Below are positions 54,836-62,221 of a DNA stretch of 64,000 nucleotides, piece after piece (within the stretch, counting starts at the first letter, position 1; each line of letters starts with the position of its first letter). The translations under genes and the position numbers were made by a program. The DNA lies in NCBI GenBank assembly GCA_049340005.1, contig JBMPIY010000008.1, one strand, 5' to 3'. The notes under the pieces were generated by a model that saw nothing but the letters and a program-made list of their open reading frames with translations, ran no database searches and was not told the DNA's origin. The stretch comes from CAXBDP01 sp963974465. GTDB lineage: Bacteria; Bacteroidota; Bacteroidia; Cytophagales; Cyclobacteriaceae.

Positions 54836-54855
54836 CCCATGGTTTCAACCGTGGG
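54836..54855. repeat. REP-like palindrome, second copy
   Basis: CCCATGG-TTTCAA-CCGTGGG, a 7-bp stem with one T:G-type mismatch, in the 259-bp gap after the carbonic anhydrase gene. It is related to the palindrome at 5191-5209. The rest of the gap shows no gene. Confidence 0.5.
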
Positions 54856-55017
54856 AAATCAATAAATTTTGCCGAAAAACCGTTTTAACAGTTTGCCAAA
54901 CCAAGTAAATCGCCCAACCTGCCAAATGACTATAGAGCATTTTGTAAAGTAGGGTTTGTAAGTCCATGATAATTTCTGGAATTTAAACCTTTTGATTTTT
55001 TATAATACTCTCAAATA

Positions 55018-55689
55018 ATGAAGCAAATTATAATTTTCTTTTTCGCGATTACACTTTTGATTTTTAACACCAATACTGGTGCTGCTCAATCTACGGAAAA
55101 TCAACTTGGTGGGTGGTTGATGTATTTTGGTGGCCACTCCTTAGGTGAAAAATGGATATTACACAGTGAACTTCAAATTAGAGAAAGAAACTTTAAAGGC
55201 CGTCATGAACAAGTATTATCAAGAATAGGCTTGCTAAGAAAAGTAAATCCAAAACTGACTCTAGGTGGAGGCTATGGCTTTATAACAAATTATGTTGGTG
55301 ATGAAGATATTTTTTCTCCTTTCACCGTGGAGCACCGAATTTGGCAACAGATGATAGGTATAACTCCTGTGAGTAGGGTACGTTTCGAGCATCGCTTACG
55401 ATTAGAACAGCGTTGGCTAGATGGTGATTACTCCAACCGTTTTAGATATAGATTGATGGCATCTGTGCCATTAAATCAAGAAACGCTTAGCAAAGGTGCA
55501 ATTGCTTTCCATGTGTATGATGAGATATTTCTGAATATTACTGATAAGCCATTTGATCGAAATAGATTGTATGGCGCATTGGGTTACCATTTCAGTAATA
55601 CCCATCAAATACAAGCAGGCTATTTGCGCCAAAGTTTGAGCAACTTTTATGGTGATTATCTTCAATTAGCAATATTTATTACAAAATAA
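55018..55689 (+). CDS. DUF2490-type outer membrane barrel protein
   Basis: 223 residues with a signal peptide (about 1-24, ending GAAQ). The mature protein has regularly alternating amphipathic strands (HSELQIRERNFKGR, LGGGYGFITNY, RFEHRLRLEQRW, LYGALGYHF) and ends in a hydrophobic strand (LQLAIFITK), typical of the DUF2490 family. It is likely an outer membrane beta barrel of unknown role. It lies 9 bp ahead of the DUF202-type gene, forming a pair. No Crp-type operator is seen upstream. Confidence 0.75.
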   Translation: MKQIIIFFFAITLLIFNTNTGAAQSTENQLGGWLMYFGGHSLGEKWILHSELQIRERNFKGRHEQVLSRIGLLRKVNPKLTLGGGYGFITNYVGDEDIFSPFTVEHRIWQQMIGITPVSRVRFEHRLRLEQRWLDGDYSNRFRYRLMASVPLNQETLSKGAIAFHVYDEIFLNITDKPFDRNRLYGALGYHFSNTHQIQAGYLRQSLSNFYGDYLQLAIFITK

Positions 55690-55698
55690 AAATCCATT

Positions 55699-55974
55699 AT
55701 GGAAAAGCCATCAGATTTAATAGTTCGAGATTTTTTAGCCATTGAACGTACAAGGTTAGCTAATGAGAGGACCTTCTTGTCTTATTTCCGTACTTTTATA
55801 GTAATGCTCAGTTCGGGCTTTGCTATTCTGCATTTGGAGTTATTCGATGAACTTAAATGGTTGGGAGTGATTTTACTAGTAGTGGCGCCAATGATACTAT
55901 TTGTAGGGATTGCTAGGCTTATTTATGTAAAGCGTAGAATCAGGAAATATTATACGAGCGAATCTCCTAAGTAG
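55699..55974 (+). CDS. DUF202-type (YidH-like) small membrane protein
   Basis: 91 residues. The family start LAIERTRLANERTFLSYFRT is diagnostic of DUF202, followed by two membrane segments (about 33-50 and 53-72) and a basic C-terminus. The function is not established. Genes of this family are often found near sulfate or anion transporters, and here it follows the SulP, carbonic anhydrase and DUF2490 genes. Confidence 0.85.
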   Translation: MEKPSDLIVRDFLAIERTRLANERTFLSYFRTFIVMLSSGFAILHLELFDELKWLGVILLVVAPMILFVGIARLIYVKRRIRKYYTSESPK

Positions 55975-56127
55975 GATTTAGGATGTTTTACCTCCCGCAT
56001 TTCTAGTGAAATTCTTACTAATTAATTAGCTTAATTCGAAGCAATTAATTCTTGTTTTTCCTTATTCATTTTTCAGTCTTTTCTGCCATTATCCAAGAGT
56101 ATTTCCTGAGTGAAATCAATAGCCTAA

Positions 56128-56171
56128 GTGATTCAAGTCACCAAACTTGGTAATTCCATAGTTTATTTTTG
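56128..56171 (+). promoter_or_regulatory. Crp/Fnr operator and -7 box ahead of the peroxiredoxin gene
   Basis: GTGATTCAAGTCAC at 56128-56141 has perfect GTGA / TCAC half-sites. Exactly 22 nt later lies TATTTTTG (56164-56171), a full match to TAnnTTTG. The implied start of transcription puts the operator centre near -43, the position used by class II activation. No -33 element is visible. Confidence 0.7.
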
Positions 56172-56205
56172 TGTATCAAATAAATGAAAACAAAAAAAAA
56201 TAGAT

Positions 56206-56865
56206 ATGGAAGACAATCAAAACACAATGAATTACATGCCTAGAATTGGAGACATTGCTCCTGATTTTGAAGCTGTAACGACTACTGGCAAAATACGTTT
56301 TTCAGAATTTGCTAAAGGTACTTGGACTGTACTTTTCTCTCACCCTGCGGATTTTACACCTGTATGTACAACAGAGATGAGTGGATTTGCTTTGGAGCAA
56401 GATAAATTCACTGCATTGAATACCAAGCTTATTGGCTTGAGTATAGATAGTATCCACTCACACCTAGCTTGGGTAAATAATGTTCGCGAAAAAACTGGCG
56501 TGTATTTCACTTTCCCAATCATTGCCGATTTGGATATGAGTGTTGCAAAAGCTTATGGAATGTTGCAACCAAATGAAAGTGAAACGGCTGCTGTGAGAGC
56601 GGTATTCTTTATCGATCCTGAAATGAAAATCAGATTGATTATGTACTATCCGCTGAATGTAGGTCGAAATATGGATGAGATCCTTCGTTCGCTTGAAGCC
56701 CTTCAGTTTACTGATAAGCACAAAGTTGCCATGCCATTGAATTGGAGAAAAGGTGACAAAGTAATAGTGCCACCACCAAAAACATTGGAAGAAATGGATG
56801 CCAGAATCGCAGATACTTCTTGCGAAAAGGTTGATTTCTACCTAGCCAAAAAGGAAATAAAATAA
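56206..56865 (+). CDS. Peroxiredoxin, Prx6/1-Cys type
   Basis: 219 residues. The peroxidatic Cys54 lies in HPADFTPVCTTEMSGF, with the partner Thr51 in the PxxxTxxC arrangement. The long C-terminal domain (about 160-219) marks the Prx6 subgroup; a second Cys sits at the end in TSCEKVDFYL and might serve for resolution. It reduces hydrogen peroxide and alkyl or persulfide-type peroxides. It has its own Crp-type promoter and a terminator, so it is a single-gene member of the proposed regulon. ATG 56206 is used; an ATG seven codons later is possible. Confidence 0.9.
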   Translation: MEDNQNTMNYMPRIGDIAPDFEAVTTTGKIRFSEFAKGTWTVLFSHPADFTPVCTTEMSGFALEQDKFTALNTKLIGLSIDSIHSHLAWVNNVREKTGVYFTFPIIADLDMSVAKAYGMLQPNESETAAVRAVFFIDPEMKIRLIMYYPLNVGRNMDEILRSLEALQFTDKHKVAMPLNWRKGDKVIVPPPKTLEEMDARIADTSCEKVDFYLAKKEIK

Positions 56866-56882
56866 TCTAAAAACCAAAATAA

Positions 56883-56911
56883 AATAGGGGCTCAATTAGC
56901 CCTTATTTTTT
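56883..56911 (+). terminator. Terminator of the peroxiredoxin gene
   Basis: Stem AATAGGGGCT / AGCCCTTATT with one G:U pair and a 5-nt loop, then a T-rich tail. It starts 18 bp after the stop codon. Confidence 0.8.
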
Positions 56912-57016
56912 GCCCATATTTCAAGCTTTCAAATTTTTGTGAAAAGGGAATTGTAATTCAGTAAATTAGGTTTTGAAACAGATATTTATCAAAGAATTCA
57001 AGAAAATTTCGGCAAT

Positions 57017-57060
57017 GTGATTCAAGTCACTGTAGGAGTTTGCTTGCTTGAATACCTTTG
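57017..57060 (+). promoter_or_regulatory. Crp/Fnr operator and -7 box ahead of the MBL-rhodanese gene
   Basis: GTGATTCAAGTCAC at 57017-57030 is identical to the site at 56128, including the six central bases. TACCTTTG (57053-57060), a full match to TAnnTTTG, follows after exactly 22 nt. A TTTG at 57039-57042 lies too close to be a -33 box. Confidence 0.75.
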
Positions 57061-57092
57061 TATTGTAAAGCTGAAAAAACAAACAAAAATAT

Positions 57093-58496
57093 ATGAAAGT
57101 AGAACAGATTTATACTGGTTGCCTAGCACAAGGAGCTTATTACATTGAGAGCAATGGTGAGGCAGTCATTATCGACCCATTGAGAGAGATTCAGCCATAT
57201 TTGGATAAGGCTGAGAAAGAAGGGGCGAAGATCAAATATGTATTGGAAACTCATTTCCATGCTGATTTCGTTTCGGGTCATATCGATTTGGCCAAAGCAA
57301 CTGGCGCACAAATCGTATTTGGCCCAAATGCCAAAACTGAATTTGAATCATACACAGCAAAAGATGGCGAAGTATTGAAGGTAGGTGATGTGAGTATTGT
57401 AGTTATACATACTCCTGGTCACACAATGGAAAGTACTACTTATTTGCTTCGAGATAAGGATGGAAAGGATGTTGCTATTTTCACTGGCGACACATTGTTT
57501 ATTGGCGATGTGGGTCGTCCGGATTTGGCTGCCAAGTCTTCACTTACCGTGGAGGATCTTGCGTCTCATTTGTTTGATTCGCTTCGCAATAAGATTATGC
57601 CTTTGGCGGACGATCTGATTGTATATCCTGCGCATGGTGCAGGCTCGGCTTGTGGTAAAAACATGAGTAAGGAAACTACGGATACTTTGGGCAACCAAAA
57701 GAAATTCAATTATGCCCTTCGTGCAGATATGACTCGCGAGGAATTTATCAAGGAAGTAACGGACGGGCTATTGCCACCTCCATCATATTTCCCTGAAAAT
57801 GTGATGATGAACAAAAAGGGCTACGACTCAATAGACGAAGTGCTTGATCGTGGACTGCAAGCTTTAAGCTCAGAGGCCTTCGAAGCAGCAGCAAATGAAG
57901 TTGGCGCATTAATTCTAGATGCTAGAGATCCTGAAGTATTTGCGAAAGGATTTATTCCAAACTCAATTAATATAGGTATCAATGGAAGTTTTGCCCCTTG
58001 GGTTGGAGCACTTATCCCAGATATCAAGCAGCCGATTCTGATCGTAGCTGAGCCTGGTGTAGAGGAAGAAGTAGTGACAAGGCTTGCAAGAGTTGGCTAT
58101 GACTTCGCTATTGGTTTTCTCGATGGAGGTTTCCAAAAATGGAATGGCGAAGTTGATAAAATTGAATCTATTTCTGCTGAAGAATTTGCTTCTCGCTTTG
58201 CAAAAGGCGGATTAGATGTGATTGATGTTCGTAAGGAAACGGAATATTATGCTGAACATGTAGATGGAGCTCGCAATTTGGCTCTTGACTATATCAATGA
58301 CCACATGGCCGAATTCAGCAAAACTAAGCCACAATACCTGCATTGTGCGGGAGGATATCGATCAATGATCGCTGCTTCTATTTTGAAGTCTAGAGGCTAT
58401 GATAATGTAGTAAATATCGAAGGTGGTTTTAAAGCAATTGCCGAAACTACTGTTCCAAAAACAGATTATGTGTGCCCAAGCACAATGACTAAATAA
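57093..58496 (+). CDS. MBL-fold persulfide-dioxygenase-like protein fused to two rhodanese domains
   Basis: 467 residues. The N-terminal metallo-beta-lactamase domain (about 1-240) has ETHFHADFVSGH (His 54, His 56, Asp 58) and HTPGHTMES (His 110), then FTGDTLFIGDVGRPD, the pattern of ETHE1-type persulfide dioxygenases. Rhodanese domain 1 (about 255-355) lacks an active-site Cys and should be inactive. Domain 2 (about 360-455) has Cys418 in LHCAGGYRSM. Such fusions oxidise glutathione- or protein-bound persulfide to sulfite and pass sulfur on. It is the central enzyme of the cluster, with its own Crp-type promoter. Confidence 0.9.
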   Translation: MKVEQIYTGCLAQGAYYIESNGEAVIIDPLREIQPYLDKAEKEGAKIKYVLETHFHADFVSGHIDLAKATGAQIVFGPNAKTEFESYTAKDGEVLKVGDVSIVVIHTPGHTMESTTYLLRDKDGKDVAIFTGDTLFIGDVGRPDLAAKSSLTVEDLASHLFDSLRNKIMPLADDLIVYPAHGAGSACGKNMSKETTDTLGNQKKFNYALRADMTREEFIKEVTDGLLPPPSYFPENVMMNKKGYDSIDEVLDRGLQALSSEAFEAAANEVGALILDARDPEVFAKGFIPNSINIGINGSFAPWVGALIPDIKQPILIVAEPGVEEEVVTRLARVGYDFAIGFLDGGFQKWNGEVDKIESISAEEFASRFAKGGLDVIDVRKETEYYAEHVDGARNLALDYINDHMAEFSKTKPQYLHCAGGYRSMIAASILKSRGYDNVVNIEGGFKAIAETTVPKTDYVCPSTMTK

Positions 58497-58512
58497 ATAA
58501 CCATTAGCTCAA

Positions 58513-58550
58513 GCTTGCTTATTTTCTTAAAAGGGAGCAAGCCGGCTTTT
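58513..58550 (+). terminator. Weak terminator or attenuator after the MBL-rhodanese gene
   Basis: A 7-bp stem GCTTGCT / AGCAAGC with a loop of about 16 nt and a late TTTT. It ends 12 bp before the next start codon, so readthrough with reduced expression is more likely than full termination. Confidence 0.4.
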
Positions 58551-58562
58551 AACCAAAATAAA

Positions 58563-58895
58563 ATGATGGACTTTTTTAAAAGCATGTTCACAAAGAACTA
58601 CGAAAACCTAGATGGCAAGGCCTTCAAGGAGATATATGAAAAGGAAAAAAGCAATGCAGTATTGCTAGATGTTCGTACAAAAGCTGAATTCCAAGGTGGA
58701 ACAATCAAAGGGGCAAAAAACATTGATTTGATGAGCCCTACTTTTTCTGAGCAGGTGGATAAACTCGATAAGAATAAGATCTACTTATTGTTCTGTCGTA
58801 GTGGAAACCGTAGTGGACAAGCTTGTAATATTATGGCAGGCAAAGGTTACAAGGTTTATAACCTTTCTGGTGGTGTAGGTGCTTGGCCTGTTTAG
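58563..58895 (+). CDS. Single-domain rhodanese
   Basis: 110 residues from ATG 58563; ATG 58566 follows at once, and a TTG at 58515 is a poorer start. One rhodanese domain: LLDVRTKAEFQGGTIKGAKNI and the active loop LLFCRSGNRSGQA with catalytic Cys. Without a signal peptide it is cytoplasmic. It may transfer sulfane sulfur between the MBL-rhodanese protein and acceptors such as thiols. Spacing suggests cotranscription with the MBL-rhodanese gene. Confidence 0.9.
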   Translation: MMDFFKSMFTKNYENLDGKAFKEIYEKEKSNAVLLDVRTKAEFQGGTIKGAKNIDLMSPTFSEQVDKLDKNKIYLLFCRSGNRSGQACNIMAGKGYKVYNLSGGVGAWPV

Positions 58896-58944
58896 TTTCA
58901 ACAGTTTTCAAATTATTTGATTCAATTACAAAATCTATACGACC

Positions 58945-59334
58945 ATGAACAGCATCTTTAAAATAAGCATTTTGTTGATTGTGATAAGTATTGCAGCATT
59001 AGCTTGCCAAAACGCTACAACTACAGAAGTTATTGAGCCAAAGGAAATTGATTTCGAAGAGTTTACTGAAATGGCTTTGGATGAAAATGTGGTGGTGCTG
59101 GATGTAAGAGAACCACATGAATATGAAAACTGGCATTATGATGGTGCCATACTAATGGACTATAATAATGGTCAATTTGAAGCAGAAAAAGCACAATTAG
59201 ATAAGTCTAAAACCTATCTGCTTTATTGCCATACCTCCCGCAGAAGTTCGGCCGCAGCACTTGAGTTAGCTGAAATGGGTATACAGAGCTTTTATCTAAA
59301 AGATGGTTACAGCGGATTGACCATCAACAAGTAA
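58945..59334 (+). CDS. Rhodanese-domain lipoprotein
   Basis: 129 residues. The signal peptide ends in a lipobox (IAALAC, Cys near 21). The rhodanese domain has VLDVREPHEYENWH and the active loop LLYCHTSRRSSAA with Cys. It is the second rhodanese lipoprotein of the cluster, alongside that at 50407, and would act outside the cytoplasm, for example on thiosulfate or polysulfide. It lies 49 bp after the single-domain rhodanese gene and 25 bp before the UspA gene, in the same transcript by spacing. Confidence 0.9.
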   Translation: MNSIFKISILLIVISIAALACQNATTTEVIEPKEIDFEEFTEMALDENVVVLDVREPHEYENWHYDGAILMDYNNGQFEAEKAQLDKSKTYLLYCHTSRRSSAAALELAEMGIQSFYLKDGYSGLTINK

Positions 59335-59359
59335 ATTCCCTATTAATCAACATTTGAAA

Positions 59360-60181
59360 ATGAATATTTTAATCCCAACGGATTTTTCTCCGCAGGTTGA
59401 CTTTGCATTGATTTTGGCAAGGAAAATCGCAGCAAAAATTCCAACAAATATTGAATTACTCAATGTGATTCAATGCCGAACCGAAGCGCGTGTAGGTGCC
59501 AATGGCCAAATTGAGGTGGAGGAAGATAGTGTGCAAGGATACTTACAAGCACAATATGAGGCAGCACAAAAAGGTTTTGCAATGTATGACCTGTCGGTAT
59601 TTGAACAAGCCAATACGCTTGTGGAATTTGGGCCATTGTCAGACACAATTGTAGCAAGAGCAGAGCAAGGTAATTTTGACTTGATAATAATGGGAACCAA
59701 AGGCGCCTATGGTTTGAAGGAGTTGTTCTCAGGTTCTGAAACCCAGCATGTGGTTCGCCATAGCAAGGCTCCAATATTGAGTCTGATGTGCGATAGATCA
59801 GATTTAGAAATTGAAGATATTTTGCTCGTGCATGATATTTTGGATGAAGATGCCACTTTACCTCGCGCCGTCAAAATGTTGATTGAAGCCTTTGGAGCCA
59901 AACTGCACATATTGAATAAGCAAGATGCAAAAAATGATGTGCTGACAGATGCTGTGTTTCAAGCATTTTTGGAACGTGAACATTTACAAAAAGTGGATGC
60001 TCATTTTTACAAAGATAAAATCGACGAACGTGCAATCATTGGTTTCGATCAGATGCACAAAATAGATTTGATTATGATTAGTGCACACATGCGCTCAGGT
60101 TTGTCACAACTTTTCCACCCTGAATTAGCAGAAAAGCTGGTAAACCACATGCACAAACCAATCATAACCTTTCACATATAA
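59360..60181 (+). CDS. Tandem universal stress protein (UspA)
   Basis: 273 residues from ATG 59360 (a TTG at 59354 is the alternative). Two Usp domains: the first starts MNILIPTDFSPQVDFALILARKIA and has the nucleotide-loop-like IIMGTKGAYGLKELFSGSE near residue 100; the second, from about residue 150, is degenerate but keeps a late IDLIMISAHMRSGLSQLFHPE. Usp proteins bind ATP or other nucleotides and help in stress. It lies between rhodanese and transporter genes, so a link to sulfide stress is possible. Confidence 0.85.
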   Translation: MNILIPTDFSPQVDFALILARKIAAKIPTNIELLNVIQCRTEARVGANGQIEVEEDSVQGYLQAQYEAAQKGFAMYDLSVFEQANTLVEFGPLSDTIVARAEQGNFDLIIMGTKGAYGLKELFSGSETQHVVRHSKAPILSLMCDRSDLEIEDILLVHDILDEDATLPRAVKMLIEAFGAKLHILNKQDAKNDVLTDAVFQAFLEREHLQKVDAHFYKDKIDERAIIGFDQMHKIDLIMISAHMRSGLSQLFHPELAEKLVNHMHKPIITFHI

Positions 60182-60198
60182 AAAATTAGAGATTTGAT

Positions 60199-60753
60199 AT
60201 GGAGTGGATAACCCAACCTTGGTCATGGTATGCTTCCGGCTTAGTCATTGCCTTTATAATGGTATTACTTATATTTTTTGGAAAGTCATTTGGCTTTTCT
60301 TCCAACCTGAGAACCATGTGTAGCATGGCTGGCGCAGGTAAGGTAGTTTCATTTTTTAAATTTGATTGGAAAAAGCAATCATGGAATTTACTGTTTGTAA
60401 TAGGCTCGGTAATTGGCGGATACATTGCCAATACTTGGCTCAACGATGGTTCCGTAGTGGAAATTTCCCAAGCGACAATTAATGATTTGGCAGCACTTGG
60501 AATTGCTGCGCCTGTAGGAATTCAACCAACGGAAATATTCAGCTGGGAGTTTGCCTCATCTGCAAAAGGATTGATTTTCTTGATATTTGGAGGTTTCTTG
60601 GTAGGCTTCGGTGCGAGATGGGCGGGAGGTTGTACTTCAGGGCATGCAATTAGTGGCTTAAGCGATTTGCAAGTGCCATCGCTTATTGCAGTGGTCGGTT
60701 TCTTTATTGGAGGCCTAGTGATGACTCATTTTTTACTTCCATTTTTGATTTGA
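60199..60753 (+). CDS. YeeE/YedE-family transporter half 1 (thiosulfate-uptake-like)
   Basis: 184 residues with about four membrane segments. The family motif RWAGGCTSGHAISG contains the conserved Cys proposed to contact thiosulfate in TsuA. Full-length YeeE/TsuA is about 350 residues with two such halves; here the second half is the next gene, 7 bp downstream. Together they likely import thiosulfate or another sulfur species. The gene sits in the same run as rhodanese and TsdA-like genes. Confidence 0.9.
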   Translation: MEWITQPWSWYASGLVIAFIMVLLIFFGKSFGFSSNLRTMCSMAGAGKVVSFFKFDWKKQSWNLLFVIGSVIGGYIANTWLNDGSVVEISQATINDLAALGIAAPVGIQPTEIFSWEFASSAKGLIFLIFGGFLVGFGARWAGGCTSGHAISGLSDLQVPSLIAVVGFFIGGLVMTHFLLPFLI

Positions 60754-60760
60754 TAGACCA

Positions 60761-61177
60761 ATGGTAAAAGCATTAAAATTTATATTAGCAGGAATACTTT
60801 TCGGGATTGTGATGACAAAGTCCGAAGCGATATCCTGGTTCAGAATTCAAGAAATGTTTCGCTTCCAATCCTTCCACATGTATGGAATTATTGGCACAGC
60901 TGTGGCGGTAGGTGTGGTTGCAGTTCAACTGATCAAGCGATTTAAGCTAAGAGATATTGCTGGAAACCCAATCATCTTTAACCCGAAAGATATGAGTTGG
61001 TGGAGATACCTAGGAGGTGGCACCATATTCGGCTTGGGTTGGGCGATGACAGGCGCATGCCCTGGGCCAATGTTCGTAAACTTTGGCTATGGGTATACTA
61101 TGATGATTCTGATTATATTAGGCTCATTATTAGGCACTTTTATGTATGGCGTGTTAAGATCAAAATTGCCACATTAA
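60761..61177 (+). CDS. YeeE/YedE-family transporter half 2 (DUF6691-like)
   Basis: 138 residues with about four membrane segments. The conserved Cys motif reads MTGACPGPMFVNFGYG, matching the second repeat of YeeE proteins. It has one role with the preceding gene, from which it is separated by 7 bp. Such split pairs are common in Bacteroidota and Proteobacteria near rhodanese or MBL genes. The substrate is inferred as thiosulfate because a TsdA-like enzyme follows. Confidence 0.88.
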   Translation: MVKALKFILAGILFGIVMTKSEAISWFRIQEMFRFQSFHMYGIIGTAVAVGVVAVQLIKRFKLRDIAGNPIIFNPKDMSWWRYLGGGTIFGLGWAMTGACPGPMFVNFGYGYTMMILIILGSLLGTFMYGVLRSKLPH

Positions 61178-61189
61178 GATAATCGATCC

Positions 61190-62212
61190 ATGAAAAGCCC
61201 TGAAAGAATCCTGCTCACCCTCACAAAAGTTATGGTCACGGCCATTGCACTTACAGTGTTTGTGGTAATTGCTTTGGTGTGGGTATTATGGTTTGAGCCG
61301 CAAAGTAGCTCCAGTGCTACTACGCCTAATTTGGCAGTAAATGTAGCTCCTGTAAAGCCTGTGATTGATTACTGGCAAGCTCCAGTCATTTCATCTATTC
61401 CGGAAGAGGATAAAGAAATGGTTCTTTACGGGAAAGATTTGATTGCAAATACCGCTCATTTTCTCGGCCCTAATGGAACTGTTGCCCAAATGAGCAATGG
61501 GATGAATTGCCAAAATTGCCATCTTGATGCGGGTACCAAAGCATTTGGAAACAACTATTCAGGAGTATCGAGTAATTATCCGAAAGTGCGAGCGAGATCA
61601 GGGAAAGAAGAGAGCATCGAAAAACGCATAAACGATTGCTTTGAGCGCAGTCTAAATGGCGATAAATTACCAGAGGAGAGCAAGGAAATGCAAGCAATGG
61701 TGGCTTACATGAAGTGGTTAGGAACGGGGGTAGAAAAAGGTGAATCTCCAACTGGGGTGGGTTTACCTCAATTACCGTATTTGGATAGACCAGCCGATAT
61801 GGTGAAAGGCCAGCAAGTGTATGTTACCCAATGTGTAGTTTGCCATGGCGAAAATGGAGAAGGCGTAAAATCAGCAGACGGTCGCACATACACATATCCT
61901 CCACTATGGGGAGAACATAGTTATAATTCTGGAGCCGGGCTTTATAGAATATCTCGCTTTGCAGGATATGTGAAAGCTAACATGCCGCTCGGCGCTACAA
62001 TCGATTTTCCAATTCTAACTGATGAGCAAGCATGGGATGTTGCAGCTTATGTCAACTCCCAAATCAGACCTGAGAAAGATCTATCTGCTGATTGGCCAGA
62101 TATAAGCAAAAAGCCAATTGATCATCCATTCGGACCCTATTCGGATGGATTTACAGAGATTCAGCATAAGTATGGGCCATTTAAGCCTATTGTTGAAGCT
62201 CGTAATAAATAA
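61190..62212 (+). CDS. tsdA: Dihaem cytochrome c, TsdA-like thiosulfate dehydrogenase
   Basis: 340 residues with an N-terminal membrane anchor (about 14-34) instead of a cleaved signal. Haem 1 site CQNCH lies at 107-111 and haem 2 site CVVCH at 215-219. The TsdA-type region RARSGKEESIEKRINDCFERSLNG carries Cys150, the unusual axial ligand of haem 1 in TsdA. A Met ligand for haem 2 fits NMPLG (Met265). PPLWGEHSYNSGAG is also typical. It oxidises two thiosulfate to tetrathionate (or the reverse) in the periplasm and passes electrons to the respiratory chain. It lies 12 bp after the YeeE pair. Confidence 0.85.
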   Translation: MKSPERILLTLTKVMVTAIALTVFVVIALVWVLWFEPQSSSSATTPNLAVNVAPVKPVIDYWQAPVISSIPEEDKEMVLYGKDLIANTAHFLGPNGTVAQMSNGMNCQNCHLDAGTKAFGNNYSGVSSNYPKVRARSGKEESIEKRINDCFERSLNGDKLPEESKEMQAMVAYMKWLGTGVEKGESPTGVGLPQLPYLDRPADMVKGQQVYVTQCVVCHGENGEGVKSADGRTYTYPPLWGEHSYNSGAGLYRISRFAGYVKANMPLGATIDFPILTDEQAWDVAAYVNSQIRPEKDLSADWPDISKKPIDHPFGPYSDGFTEIQHKYGPFKPIVEARNK

Positions 62213-62221
62213 TACAAACTC

